Assembly: GCA_037953745.1 (NCBI GenBank)
Contig: JBAKBP010000709.1
Location: 186,001-250,000 of the forward strand
Length of the DNA: 64,000 nucleotides
Reading direction: 5' to 3'
DNA from: Lithodes maja
Lineage: Eukaryota > Arthropoda > Malacostraca > Decapoda > Lithodidae
Shown here: one piece after another, positions 1 to 10,580 of the stretch
Layout of the letters: every line of letters starts with the position of its first letter
Numbering within the stretch: the stretch's first letter is position 1
Made by a program: the position numbers and the translations under genes
The notes under the pieces: model-generated
What the model saw: only the letters and a program-made list of their open reading frames with translations
What the model was told of the DNA's origin: nothing
Databases searched by the model: none

Positions 1-1655
1 GCATTGTCGCTAAGAATGAGTTGAGCGAATGAACGACGGGCACAAAACCGTCTAAACGCCAGCATAAATTCTTCGCTAGACATATTAACACATAGTTCTA
101 GGTGTACCGCTCGAGACGTCGCACAGGTAAACAATAATATATAAACCTTCTCATGCTCCCTCGTCTTCAATGCCCCTGTGTAATCTAATCCTACAGCTTG
201 GAAAGGTTCTACGTGCTTTACACGGCATTCAGGTAGAGGTGGAGCTGGTCCAGTTGCATATGGTTTACCCTTTAGTCTCTGGCATATTACACACTTTCTC
301 ACTACGTGTCGAGCTACTTGTCGAACTCTGGGTATCCACCAGGTGAGACGTAAATTTGATATAATATGACATACCCCGTAGTGTTTTACTTCCCTATGTG
401 CACGTATGATCAATAGATCAGTAACGTGATGTCTTGTTGGCATAAGTATAGGGCGGTTTGTGCCGTCTGGTACACCCGACCACTTCAGGCGACCCTCACA
501 CCTGATGAGGCCATTGTCTAGGTGCAACCTTAGTTGACGCACTATATTAGGCATTAATGTCTTATTCGAGCCTTTCAAGGATTCTAATTCATTGCAAAAG
601 GTTTCTACTTGAACCCATTTGATCAAAGTTACTTCAGCTGCTTTAAATTCACGAGCATCAATGTTGTGACCCCTGTTGCAGAGTTGGCCCGTTACTTTAA
701 GCTTGAGATTGGATACATATCGCAACACCCAAGCTACAACTCTGACCAGTTTATTATAGTCACCGAATCTTGCCCACTTTATGATAGGACCCGGTGGCTC
801 ATTTGGTTGGGCTGTAACTGCCACTGTTTCCAGTGGCAGAAGTCCCTCACCAACAGCATGCCAAATCGTCCATTCACTTTCATGGAGCAGCCACTTTGGA
901 CCATGCCACCACAATTCGGACTTCATTAACTGGCTAGCCGTTATACCCCTAGTTATGAGATCACTAGGGTTTTCTTTTGTATTTACATAATGATAAGCAA
1001 CGTCTGGCAATAGGGCTCTAATCTCATCTACCCTATTCCGCACATAAACTGGCAGAGACTTCTTGCTATGTATCCAGTTGAGTGTGACCTGACTATCGCA
1101 CCATACATGAACGATTTAAATATTTAATTAGCTCTCGTATGCTGCACGTACATGTTGCACCAGACGTGCTAATAGCAGCATGGCAGTCAATTCCATTTTA
1201 GGGATAGTTACCTTTTTAACCGGGGCTACCTTGGCCCGGGCTGTAACTAAATGTGCCCCAAATGAAGTAACAACATATATGGCTACCCCGTATGCCGTGG
1301 CGCTAGCATCGCAAAACGTGTGTAACGTAACGTCACCGAACGCCGCCACTTTACGAGGTATAGGTTTAGTACATAGGATGGCATATTCATTCAACAACAA
1401 TGTCCCTTGGTCATTCAGGTCCTCGGGCAAACCGTCATCCCATCCTATTTTACGTCTCCAAACTTCCTGCATTAGAATCCTAGCTCTTATGGTAACGGGT
1501 AATGCTAGACCCAAAGGATCAAAAAATTGCGCAGCTTTGCTCAACAGACTTCTTTTGGAGTGCACTCCTGTCTGCTGAGCAAAAGACCTTGTTTGAAAAG
1601 TTAGTATGTCATGTTTAGGTTGCCAGATCATCCCCAAATTTCTGGACTTTTCCTG
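1..1655 (-). pseudogene. BEL/Pao pol: A17/RNase H region and integrase (partial)
   Basis: One reading frame runs from about 1655 to the window edge, broken by two stops at 1128-1130 and 1116-1118, three codons apart. The upstream part has the BEL/Pao A17 signature (KRSLLSKAAQFFDPLGLALP, then TFCDASATAYG). Past the stops comes VWCDSQVTLNWI, the usual RNase H-like stretch, so the stops are nonsense mutations inside one old ORF. The integrase follows, with its HHCC zinc finger (HREVKHYGVCH ... CVIC), the first catalytic Asp in GLDYTGAL and the second in LSDNA at the very edge. The catalytic Glu would lie outside the window. Integrase inserts the element cDNA into the host chromosome. No sensible ATG exists because the true start lies in gag. 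Confidence 0.85.
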
Positions 1656-1930
1656 GTTAAGAGATGCCTATCTCACCGTTCTTCCAGGGTATACTAACTT
1701 TATATTGCTTGTCTGAGGCACAGTAGCACACAGACTCGTCAAACCTTTTATAGCGCAACTTCCGAGTCATAATCAGTCTCCATAGGATTAATGCCTATGT
1801 GATCCAATCTCCACAGTTGTTCCAGGTCGAACTCGGCAGCCATCTTAGGGTCACTAGGTTGGGAATCCTCCCTTCCCAACTCCTCTGCCGCGGTTACATT
1901 GACTCTATATATCGAGACTGTGTCGACCAT
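1656..1930 (-). pseudogene. BEL/Pao protease-to-RT linker, frameshifted; RT core deleted
   Basis: Two short stretches in different frames recall the BEL/Pao region between protease and reverse transcriptase. One (1748-1930) includes FDLEQLWRLDHIGI. The next (about 1660-1747, another frame) includes KRFDESVCYCASDKQYKVSI and then ends in a stop. The following segment is already post-RT (NLGMIWQPKHDILTF). The roughly 250-residue palm and fingers that should separate them are absent, so the simplest reading is an internal deletion near 1660-1670 plus one frameshift near 1745. Nothing here could be catalytic. Confidence 0.65.
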
Positions 1931-3585
1931 ACCTTTGACTGTGTAGTATGCACCTTTCCGCTCATGCAGTATCCAAATTTAGTGGGGATTAAAATTACAC
2001 CACACATCTTTTTAAATCCAGGGTATACTACTTCATAATAATGATCCACACCAAGTAGAACATGCACCTCACTCTGATTTCCCATGGGATCTGACAAGTT
2101 AACCCCTTTGCTACGTAATGCGTGTTCCACCTTCTTCACACCCACAGATACATATTCTGGTAAGGTGTCTACTATGATACAAGTCATAAAGTACCGGTTT
2201 TTACGGTAGAAATATGAAATCTCCGCTATCTCGTAGTCTTGCTTATCAGTAACCCCTGTGAAGCCCTGTAATCGAAGAGTCTCAGCCCCTACGATTCGGT
2301 GCTTCAGTCCCACTAGTACGGACCTCTTTATAAAGGAACGTTGAGACCCTTGATCTAGAAGTACCCGACAAACTTTGTTACTGTCATTACCTTCCATGGG
2401 AATCTGTATTGTGGGCAATATAGTGGTGTCTTGCGTGCTACCTAGTGCCACAGTTGTAGTACCCTCATTTTTGACGTCTTTGACTTTATCTGCTGTAGGA
2501 CACAACTTATCAAAGTGATGTCCTTTGCAGTGGCGACAGGGCCTTAAGTATGTAGCAGTACATTGTCCCTGCTTACCATGTTCCCCACTTAGACAACCCA
2601 CACATAGCTTCAATCTTTTCGCCTGTGCTAGTTTTGTCTCATTTGTTGGGTATTTTATGCAGAAACTCCATTTATGTTTGTTGTTACATAGCTTACATAG
2701 AATCTGAGCAGGTTTCTTATACACACCTTCTTTCTTTACTTTAGTCCCCACTGTCATGCTTATTGTTCCCCTCTTCCCCACATTCTCACTCCCTCCCGAC
2801 ACATACATTCTCCCTTTGTTCAACTGTAGATTATTGATCTCCTTGCTGAACTGAGTTTTGAACTCTCCCAGCTCAAATGATCTTACCTTATCAAGTATTG
2901 CCATAGGAAGCTTCTGACGCAAGATAATGACTATCATTTCCTGCGTGGTAAGCCCTAGGGTGTCTAGCGATCGAGTATGGCACTCCATATTTGCCCTGAA
3001 GTTTGTCAACTCATCAACCTTATACTGTGGTTCTGCGAGCCCCAACAAGGCAATGACATGGGCCATCTTCAACTGCTCTCTATCCCCGTATGTGGACTCT
3101 AATAAGTGTACTGCTTCAAGATAACTACCACCCACTACTGCAAAACCCTATATTAAATGTAAGGCCTCTCCTTCCATTTGTCCCTTCAGATAGTGAAACT
3201 TGCGGACATTATCCAAAGAGGATTCATGAACCGTAGATCGAAATACGTCCCAGAAAGCTAACCACTCGGTTAACTTGCCCCCAAATGTAGGAAGATTGAG
3301 CTTTGGGAGGTGTACAGTATGTTTTGGGTCAGCCCTTATATGGGCCTCATTATCGCCTCCCTTCTTACTTGCGACAGCACGCTGTAATAGGCGCTTCGCT
3401 CTAAAGACAGGTTCGTCATAGAGGACGCGATTATCACACTCTGTAACTATCTCTTCCTCCTCTATCATGTCAGCCACAATCACCTCACTCAGAGCCGTAA
3501 TACGACCGTGGGTAGCCTGGACGTTATCTAATCTAGCTTCCAATTCCTCTAGATCAGCAGTAGTGATGGAAGTGTTTAAGTCCAC
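1894..3585 (-). pseudogene. BEL/Pao gag-protease, one in-frame stop
   Basis: The N-terminal part (3148-3585) matches the DUF1759-type gag of BEL/Pao, for example LPKLNLPTFGGKLTEWLAFW and HYLKGQMEGEALHLI. A TAG at 3148-3150 interrupts it; the frame then continues without shift (SYLEAVHLLESTYGD). Next come cysteine/histidine clusters of gag knuckles (CKLCNNKHKWSFC; CVGC; CRHCKGHHFDKLC) and a DUF1758-type aspartic protease with the active-site-like VLLDQGSQRSFI. The segment ends in PTKFGYCMSGKV, a typical sequence after the protease. Gag would form the particle and the protease would process the polyprotein. No ATG is seen at the expected start near 3585 (the codon is GTG), so the start is lost or lies upstream. 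Confidence 0.82.
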
Positions 3586-3599
3586 AATTAGCCTATTTA

Positions 3600-4560
3600 A
3601 CCCTCCAGCCCCGGTTATGTATTATATATATATTCCTCGAAACCCGGGTGTTTTGGCCGAAAAACGTCTAGGCTAGGCTACCGTATATTCGTTAATCAGA
3701 CTGCTTCCCGCATTCCCGCGCATCCCCAAGCGTAGCTGTGTTATTTACCTGTAAAATGGCATTAAGTAGAGCTCTCTAAGTCAACTGGGTGAGCTGTGAT
3801 GATGATTTCATTGGAGATAACTTTATGGCCAAACCAGCCACTTTACACCACTTTTCGATACTGAACAACAACATACAGGCACACAAGAACAAGCGACGCT
3901 CTCCTTCTTGTGGCCGGAGCTGCGGAGCGTCGGTCCAGACGGCTGTTGTTTACATGCGTCGGACCGACGCCTCGCACAGCAAGCTCACAGGCTGTGACGT
4001 CGTGGGTGCATATGAGGCCTTCCGGGTACCTGTTACATGCTTTTTTATGGGCGTACATGAGGGCATCCGGGAAGGAAGGGTTAATACTCCCCGAAGTGCC
4101 GCCCTTTGATTTTTAGGGGCTTTGCTTAGCACCCCACTAGACGGTATCTCTTTATGGTCTTTATCCATTTTGCATGCGAGCCTATAGGCTATGTATCTAA
4201 ATGTTACGTTACAAAGACAACGGCCAAATAATAGTCTAATTAAGAGACGCCAACCGGCGGACTTCTATGTTATGGAGAAAAAATAGTACACTAAATAGCA
4301 ATACCTACTAATGGATCATATTGAACAAGAACAAAAGTTAGGTCAGGTCATATGTCACAGGAAGTCTGAAACGGAAAAGAAAATTATTGGGGAAAGATGA
4401 TGGGTGGGATGCAGGACTTAGGCAGGCACAACGATGTGACCCTGCATTCCGGCTCTAACCATCGCTTGGCTAGCCTTGCCAGTTTATCATAGAGTTGTTC
4501 CTGCATCCTGTTATATGTCCCCTTGTTCATTGCCTTAAAAAAAATCCCCTACTGGTAGCT
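3600..4560. other. BEL/Pao leader, no gene recognised
   Basis: This stretch lies between the gag pseudogene and the primer binding site, where an untranslated leader is expected. The short open frames around 3789-4168 overlap one another on both strands, have no recognisable motif, and probably occur by chance. I see no RNA gene here. Confidence 0.5.
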
Positions 4561-4581
4561 AAATCCCGGGTCTGGGCACCA
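4561..4581 (-). other. Putative tRNA primer binding site of the BEL/Pao element
   Basis: The plus strand reads AAATCCCGGGTCTGGGCACCA, which looks exactly like a tRNA 3' end: the end of a T arm, a 7-nt acceptor strand, a discriminator base and CCA. On the minus strand it begins TGGTGCCCAGACC directly after an LTR-like end (..TTACCACA), the standard LTR-PBS junction. The tRNA identity was not worked out. The agreement with the gag-pol direction supports the assignment. Confidence 0.75.
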
Positions 4582-4582
4582 A

Positions 4583-4850
4583 TGTGGTAAACTATCAATG
4601 GAAGTTAAATATTACTAAGCTATAATGAATCAAATAAAATCAATCTAAATGAATGTTATGTAGTTGTTAATTTGTAAAGTAGCACTAAAACTGGACATTT
4701 ATATTTATGACATATAGGGATATTTTGTCCCCCCATTGACGTTGGCAACTCCCGAATCTTAAATCAACAATGGCGGGTGTTGGAGGAGGTCTGCTTGTGC
4801 ACCTCCTCATAATGTCGACAATTACATGATGACTGGCCTTTACAGTAGCC
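4583..4850 (-). repeat. 5' LTR of the BEL/Pao element (outer boundary unknown)
   Basis: The LTR side of the PBS junction starts at TG (4583, plus-strand reading). A block at about 4695-4805 recurs, diverged and in the opposite orientation, at about 45700-45800. Shared stretches include CGGGAGTTGCCAACGTCA and ATATCCCTA-ATGTCATAA-AT. The outer end could lie anywhere up to about 5050. Confidence 0.5.
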
Positions 4851-5341
4851 TCTACTTATGTCTATTTAACTATGTCATGTCTGCAGAGTGTCTGGATAAC
4901 GTTCAATTGATTATTAATAGCGTTATTAGTACAAGGTAGGGATTATACGAATTAATGTCTTTGTGAGGACCCCTTCCCATTGTCCTTGGTGATCGTGCTG
5001 CCATCTCTCGAACGCGGGGATCCCTATTTACAGATTTGTGGCGTTTTCTTTCCTCTCTAGGTCATCTGTACTCTATGATCTTAACCCTTTCATGCGCCGG
5101 GTGTTGCCGTTTAGTATTTAACCCGGGAGCTGCGGGGAGACTCATAAGAGTTCCCCCGGCGCACTGCGGGGAGACTCTTAATGGCAGAGCTTTTGAACGC
5201 GTACCAAAACCGGGCGTTTATAGCCAGGCGGCTGAAAATTGGTGTGGATATAGTACTACATGTCAACTCTCGACACCACCCCGCCAAACGCTCGCCCTGC
5301 ACTCGTGCAAGCACCACCGCGCCAGTAACCACGCACTAGTC

Positions 5342-5698
5342 ATGGAGCCCACATGTCCCTCACGCTCGCTCCCTGATGACACAACCAGCCCTCCTTCTGG
5401 TGGTGTTAGCCGCCGTGGAAGGCAGAGGGTGGCTGCCAAAGACCCTAGCTACCAGTACGACACGCCCTACAGCTCGGAGGACGAAACACCAGCACCCAAA
5501 GCACGGAAAACACGTGCAAGCAGGGCAATGGCACAGAGGTCATTGGTCTTTCGTGACACTGCCACCACGACCCAGGCCACTGCAACAACCACTACCACCA
5601 CCACTACCACCCCTGCCACCCCTGCCACCCCTGCACCAGTACCAGCGACGCAGGAGGCCGCCCTAGGGCTGCAGAACCTGCGGGGGCAGGAAAAATGA
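5342..5698 (+). pseudogene. piggyBac transposase N-terminus, frame broken in the Thr/Pro repeat (copy 1)
   Basis: The ATG at 5342 starts MEPTCPSRSLPDDTT, which is shared with copy 2 (MEPTRPSRSLTDDTT) and is therefore the probable native start. The frame stays open through ACC/CCT repeats, then shifts near 5625-5640: copy 2 reads GTSDAGGRPRAAEPAGAG, whereas here that DNA is read in another frame (TQEAALGLQNLRGQEK) to a TGA at 5696-5698. The ATG of the main ORF (5695) overlaps this stop by one base in a different frame. The break is an indel in low-complexity sequence and could be a real mutation or an assembly error. Confidence 0.65.
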
Positions 5699-8205
5699 AA
5701 GGCACGGGCGTAGGGAAGAGATCCCGTACGCCAGCCACAGTGCCCCTACCACCACCAGCCGCCCCTGGCCCGGCTGCCCCTGCCGCCGGTACCAGCGACG
5801 CAGGAGGCCGCCCTAGGGCTGCAGAACCTGCGGGGGCAGGACAAATGAAAGGCACGGGCGTAGGGAAGAGATCCCGTACGCCAGCCACAGTGCCCCTACC
5901 ACCACCACCACCACCAGCCGCCGCCCCTGGCCCGGCTGCCGCTGCTGCCCCTGCCGCCCCTGCCGCCCCTGCTGCCCCTGCCGCCCCTGCCCAAGGAACA
6001 GGGAAGGGGAAGGGGAAGGGGAAGGGGAAAGGGAGAGGGAAAGCGACTGCTGGCCCTGCTGTCCCTGATGTCCCTGCCGGCCCTGCTGCCCCTGTTGCCC
6101 CTGCCGCCCCTGCCCAAGGAACAGAGAGAAGGGCGACAGGCACCACCATCATCTTGCCATCAAGGCCACGCACCACTGCTGCCCCTGCCGCCGCCCCTGC
6201 CCCTGCCGCCGCCCCTGCCACCACCTCTGCTGTCCCTGTCCATAAGACACCCTCACGTGCAAAAGTGACCCGGAACACTCTGACACCATCAAAATATGCC
6301 GCCCTGCTGTTTGATGGTGATTCGCAGGACATTGGCAGCCCAGGTTTCGACGACGAAGCCCTAGCACGGGACCAAGGGTGGGGGGATTTGGGAGTGGACA
6401 GTGGGAGTGAGTCCGACGTCGGTGACGAAAATGAGGAAGGTCATCGTCTGTCTAGTGAAGAGGAGGGTGATGATGATGAAGTGCTGTATCGCGACCATGG
6501 AAGCGATATTTCAGACGATGAAGCAGACGCAGACGACATTCCGATCCCTGAGCTGCCTTCGTTCGATTGGTCTGACGGGGTCAATTTTGTACCTGACGTG
6601 CCCCAGTTCAATCCTGGGATGTCAGGAACAACTGACGACTGGCCCTGTGACGATCAAGCAAACGAAAGCGACTTCTTCCTCGCTTTTTTCGACATGGAGG
6701 TAATGACGTACATAGTTGCCCAAACAAACGCCTACTACAGGTGGGTGTTTGGCAGATTGGACGTCCTTTCTCCAAAAGCGAGAATACGAGGCTGGGTGGA
6801 TACGACTGTGGAAGAATTTATGACGTTCTTTGCCTTGTTGTTCCTCATGCCTCTGATCAAGAAGCATGTGTTGCAACACTATTGGAAGCACGACCCTCTC
6901 ATCGCCACCCCAACTTTCAATAAGTTCATGACTCGTGACAGATTTTTGTTGCTGCTAAGATTTATGCACTTTGCAGACAACGAAAATCCTAACAGGATTG
7001 ACAGGATATGGAAAGTTCGGAATGTGTTCACCATGTTGTTGGAGAGGTATAGGAAATACTTTTACCCCTTCCTCAATTTGGTGATTGATGAGTCGCTCGT
7101 GCTCTTCAAAGGACGTCTTGTTTTCAAACAGTATATCCCCTTGAAAAGGCATAGGTTCGGAATCAAGCTCTTCGTTTTGTGTGACTGCGAAACTGGAATA
7201 GTGCTTGACATGATCGTGTACACAGGCACTGACATTGACATACCGAAAGCCGCTGCCAATGACCCCATGGGCATGTCAGGTGCCATCGTCAGGAAAATGT
7301 TGGCACCTTACCTGGGCAAAGGCCACATCATCTACACTGACAACTGGTATACTTCTCCTGCTCTCTGCCAGTTTCTTCATGACAACCAAACGGGGTCATG
7401 TGGGACTGTCAGAAAGACAAGAAAGTTTATGCCAAAGTTCACAGGTAATGTCATTCCTCTCACAGATGCCTCCTCCAGTGACACACCTTCAGAAGACGAC
7501 CTGGCCCAGGAACACCGCGAGAGGCATGTGCGAAGAAGGCGACGAAAGGGGCAGAAATTCAAGCAGCTCGAGAAGTGTGGGAAACTGATAGCCATGAAGT
7601 GGAAGGATAAGCGAGACGTCCACTTGCTTTCCACCGTCCACACAGGTGCCCAGATGGATTCTGGCAAAATCCACTACCGAACCAGGAAGACCATCTACAA
7701 GCCCGACATGGTAGTGGACTACACCAAAAACATGCTCCTGGTGGACAAGTCTGACTGTCAGCTGTCAGGCGTTGAGTGTCTGAGGAAGACTGTGAAGTGG
7801 TATCACAAGCTCTTCCTCCACCTTGTTGACATAACGATGCTGAACGCCTACAACTTGTGGTTGGTAAAAAAGAATATGGCCCCAAACCAGAAACTTAAAT
7901 TCTGTGAGTTCGTGTACAACGTCTCATACCAACTCCTGGAGAAGTATGGCACCACCACTCACAGACGTACGGCATGGCGTTGGGATCACGTTCCTGACCG
8001 TATCCAGCTGGGTGTCGAAAAACACTACCCCATCAACACTGAGATGCTTGGCACTCGTCACAGGCAGGCGCAGTGCACTGTCTGCAGCTCCAGTGTCAGG
8101 AAACCCCATGTCACAAAAAGAGTCACCTCAATGTGCGCAGAGTGCAAAGTTCCACTCTGCCTGGGTGACTGCTTCAGGGACTACCACACCTTCAAAAATT
8201 ATTGA
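5695..8205 (+). CDS. piggyBac-type (PGBD4-like) transposase, 836 aa
   Basis: This is a DDD transposase that would cut and paste the element at TTAA. Residues 1-190 are Pro/Ala/Gly/Lys low complexity, with a tandem internal duplication around MKGTGVGKRSRTPATV (residues 1-16 and 51-66) and a GK repeat at about 101-116. Residues 205-320 are very acidic. The RNase H-like catalytic domain covers about 320-740, with D465 (NLVIDES), D549 (IIYTDNWYTSP) and D684 (LVDKSDCQL) in the expected positions. The C-terminus has a cysteine-rich zinc domain (CTVC ... CAEC ... CLGDC, residues 794-826), as in piggyBac proteins. The body has no stops, so catalytic function is possible if translation starts at 5695; the native start is probably 5342, out of frame here. 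Confidence 0.85.
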   Translation: MKGTGVGKRSRTPATVPLPPPAAPGPAAPAAGTSDAGGRPRAAEPAGAGQMKGTGVGKRSRTPATVPLPPPPPPAAAPGPAAAAAPAAPAAPAAPAAPAQGTGKGKGKGKGKGRGKATAGPAVPDVPAGPAAPVAPAAPAQGTERRATGTTIILPSRPRTTAAPAAAPAPAAAPATTSAVPVHKTPSRAKVTRNTLTPSKYAALLFDGDSQDIGSPGFDDEALARDQGWGDLGVDSGSESDVGDENEEGHRLSSEEEGDDDEVLYRDHGSDISDDEADADDIPIPELPSFDWSDGVNFVPDVPQFNPGMSGTTDDWPCDDQANESDFFLAFFDMEVMTYIVAQTNAYYRWVFGRLDVLSPKARIRGWVDTTVEEFMTFFALLFLMPLIKKHVLQHYWKHDPLIATPTFNKFMTRDRFLLLLRFMHFADNENPNRIDRIWKVRNVFTMLLERYRKYFYPFLNLVIDESLVLFKGRLVFKQYIPLKRHRFGIKLFVLCDCETGIVLDMIVYTGTDIDIPKAAANDPMGMSGAIVRKMLAPYLGKGHIIYTDNWYTSPALCQFLHDNQTGSCGTVRKTRKFMPKFTGNVIPLTDASSSDTPSEDDLAQEHRERHVRRRRRKGQKFKQLEKCGKLIAMKWKDKRDVHLLSTVHTGAQMDSGKIHYRTRKTIYKPDMVVDYTKNMLLVDKSDCQLSGVECLRKTVKWYHKLFLHLVDITMLNAYNLWLVKKNMAPNQKLKFCEFVYNVSYQLLEKYGTTTHRRTAWRWDHVPDRIQLGVEKHYPINTEMLGTRHRQAQCTVCSSSVRKPHVTKRVTSMCAECKVPLCLGDCFRDYHTFKNY

Positions 8206-8212
8206 GTGTCGC

Positions 8213-8350
8213 GCTGCCCTGCCCTGCCCTGCCCTGCCCTGGACTCGCCCCGTGCCCTGCCCTGCCCTGCCCTGGACTCGCCCCGTGCCCTGCCCTGGAC
8301 TCGCCCCCTGCCCAGCCCTGTCCTGGACTCGCGCCCTACCTTACCTGACC
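8213..8350 (+). repeat. CCCTG-rich tract after the transposase stop (copy 1)
   Basis: Runs of GCCCTGCCCTG alternate with GGACTCGCCCC and end in ACCTGACCTGACC. The same tract occurs inverted at about 33155-33280 in copy 2, with different repeat numbers, so it belongs to the element and has changed length by slippage. Confidence 0.85.
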
Positions 8351-8670
8351 TGACCTAATTGATCACGCTACCTCATAATGTAACATATATATTATATAAT
8401 GTATAAGTTCCAAAGATGTCCCTGTGATATAGCTTTTACATTATATAATTGTATGTTTCATTATTTAGTTTATAAGTTTCAAAGATTTACATGTAATATG
8501 CCTTATTTTTTTAGTATATCAATATATATGTTTGTTATTAGCCAAAGTCATGTGTATATAATTATTTTCTTACCTCAAATGAATTGTACAAACATAAATA
8601 TGTTTCAACAAATCCTGTAAAACCTACTAAGATAATAAAATAAAACAATAATAAAAAAACAAAAAAACAA

Positions 8671-8753
8671 ACAAGGTCATGTCATTGTATTCTTACAATA
8701 TGATATATTCTATGAATATTTCATATTGTTTGAATACAATGGCATGATCTTGT
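8671..8753. repeat. 83 bp near-perfect hairpin in the piggyBac 3' region
   Basis: The left arm starts ACAAGGTCATGTCATTGTAT and is mirrored by the right arm ending ATACAATGGCATGATCTTGT. The arms are about 40 nt with few mismatches and almost no loop. It is conserved in copy 2 at about 32750-32835. It could be a small captured MITE or a transposase-related structure; no function is shown. Confidence 0.75.
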
Positions 8754-8806
8754 AAACAATTTTTGTTATCAAAAATGTTCTAGACAATATAAAACCTTCT
8801 CCATAA

Positions 8807-8888
8807 CCCCCTCCTGGATTCGATCACACAACCCTAGCACACTTTGAGTTTTCCAGTCCGCGACCTTACCAACCATGCCACAGGAGCT
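8807..8888 (-). other. tRNA-like sequence inside piggyBac copy 1
   Basis: The minus strand has an A-box-like TGGCATGGTTGGTAAGG and a B-box-like TGATCGAATCC about 50 nt apart. The start GCTCCTG can pair at six of seven positions with CAGGAGG at the other end. The T stem is poor and the anticodon arm is unclear, so a working tRNA is unlikely; a tRNA-derived SINE or tRNA relic fits better. The counterpart in copy 2 is at 32619-32700. Confidence 0.45.
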
Positions 8889-8948
8889 CATACCAAATAT
8901 CACTCAAAACTTTGTGTCTACAATCGAAATGACAATATACAAAAAAAA

Positions 8949-9003
8949 ATGAATTATCCCACCAATTTACGTTTGTAAATTGATGGGATTATCATTTATA
9001 TCA
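8949..9003. repeat. Short hairpin in the piggyBac 3' region
   Basis: TTATCCCACCAATTTACG is followed after a few bases by GTAAATTGATGGGATTATC, forming a stem of about 18 bp. It is also present in copy 2 near 32513-32560. Confidence 0.65.
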
Positions 9004-9686
9004 TGCCAAGGTTTATAAAAGTTTGTCTGTCAAGATTTAATAATTATATAACTTTATTCTGTCAAAAATTGCCCAAACACTCAGCAAAATTGCCCCTCTC
9101 AGTGCGACTCCACTCATTTTCCCACAGTCAAGCGGTGACCCTTGCGGCTCCTTTATGCCCCAGCTACACCAGCCACAGCAGCTCTGTCTGGGAACAAAAT
9201 TTGTATAAATACAATAATGGATAAAATACTCTTCACAAATACATTTGTATTGTATAATATTGTAAATAAAAAAGAATAATAACTGTGTGGGTGTCGAAAA
9301 TTGCTCAACCAGCTTTCTTATGTCTCGCCTACGCGCGTATATTGGATTATACATAGTCATGACTGTCATACAAATAATTGCAGTAGGTCTCGAATATACA
9401 TTTAGATTGCATATTACTTGGAAATAAATAAGTAAACGTTTCTCTGGTGGCAATCTACCCTTCCGCAAGTGTAAGGAGACACCATTCTATATTTAGCCCT
9501 TTATCGCAAAAGGCAATCTGCCTGTGTTTACTGACCACCGTCGCTGGTGGTCTATAATATAGTACTTTATTTACAGTCAATGGCCTACATGTTTCTGTGG
9601 TACTTCACATGTGTCTAAAATGCAATGTCTGCTTGCATAAAAATGCAATTCTGAAGTCCATTTATACGTACGACATACGCATGTCT

Positions 9687-9689
<3 letters not shown>

Positions 9690-9757
<68 letters not shown>
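9690..9757 (+). repeat. (TC)n microsatellite in piggyBac copy 1
   Basis: About 34 uninterrupted TC units. The copy 2 counterpart is (GA)n at about 31739-31814, slightly longer, so the tract predates the duplication and has changed length since. Confidence 0.95.
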
Positions 9758-9761
<4 letters not shown>

Positions 9762-10024
9762 CCTGACTCATGTTATTGTAAAACTCTTGGTGGCAACAAA
9801 CACCAGACACCTGGAAGACATAAGGTTCAAAATCCCAAGCATCCATACGCCTCGGGCGCCTTCACAATTGTCACACAGCTGGTTATCTATCTAGAGATCT
9901 GCCTGCCTTCCTTCTCTTCACGACTCACTCACTCCCTCCCTGCACCCCTGCATGCCTCCCTCCCTCCCTCCCACCCACCCACCCCCAACCCACCCTTTCA
10001 GGCTTCCGTCTGCTAGAAACACAT

Positions 10025-10580
10025 TCACAATTTGCGTAAATATCGCATCAATTGGGCTATATGCGGTATATTCCTTGTTATATGGGACGCCTACATACGT
10101 ACACGTCTTTATTATAGCATGACAGTGCTCTAAATACAAAATTTACGTGATATTTATGGCGTAACACACCCTCTCCCCCTTTCATTCCCAGCACAACTCA
10201 CTCACACCTTGGTTCACGCAAAGAAACTCATTGATAATGTGCGTAAATATCGCATGAATTGGTCTATATGCGGTATATATTTTGATATATGGCACGTATA
10301 CATACGTACAAGTCTGTATTATAGCATGACAGTGCTCTACGTACAAGATATACGTGATATGTATGGCGTAAACCACACTCTCAGCTCATAAATTGCCGCC
10401 AAACCTCCAACACATCTTCATTCCCGCCTAAAAATTCTCTTTTAATTCCCTTATATATTGCAATTTTTGGTCACTATGAGGCATATTCATTGTTATATGG
10501 GTGGCCTACACACGTATACATACTCTACATAGCCTAAAAGGGCTCAAAAATGGACATATACGTGATAATACGCGGTAACC
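10025..10580 (+). repeat. Three diverged subterminal repeats of piggyBac copy 1
   Basis: Three related blocks of about 145 bp start near 10030, 10230 and 10435. The first two share GCGTAAATATCGCAT, ATATGCGGTATAT, TATAGCATGACAGTGCTCTA and ACGTGATAT-TATGGCGTAA. The third is more diverged but keeps CATTGTTATATGGG-GGCCTACA and TATACGTGATAATACG. They lie 300-850 bp from the right end and recur in copy 2 (about 30910-31480). Repeated subterminal motifs often bind transposase; that role is inferred. Confidence 0.7.

Larger units (their letters stand above)
1..4850 (-). mobile_element. BEL/Pao LTR retrotransposon, degenerate, runs off left edge
   Basis: Read right to left, the parts come in BEL/Pao order: an LTR-like end starting near 4583, a tRNA-type primer binding site (4561-4581), a 1 kb leader, gag, aspartic protease, remnants around the reverse transcriptase, the A17/RNase H region, and an integrase cut by position 1. 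The coding region has an in-frame TAG in gag, two frame changes near 1660-1750, deletion of almost all of the reverse transcriptase, and two stops near 1120. It therefore looks dead. The right boundary of the LTR is not resolved, because the partner LTR lies outside the window and no target duplication can be read. Confidence 0.8.

Noticed and set aside
3789..4168. Overlapping open frames of 70-106 aa on both strands
   Set aside because: No motif, mutual overlap, and position in the expected leader of the BEL/Pao element.
5604..6332. Antisense Gly/Ala-rich 242-aa open frame opposite the transposase (and similar at 35268-36019)
   Set aside because: It is the complement of the Pro/Ala-rich transposase N-terminus; GC-rich triplet repeats keep all frames open.
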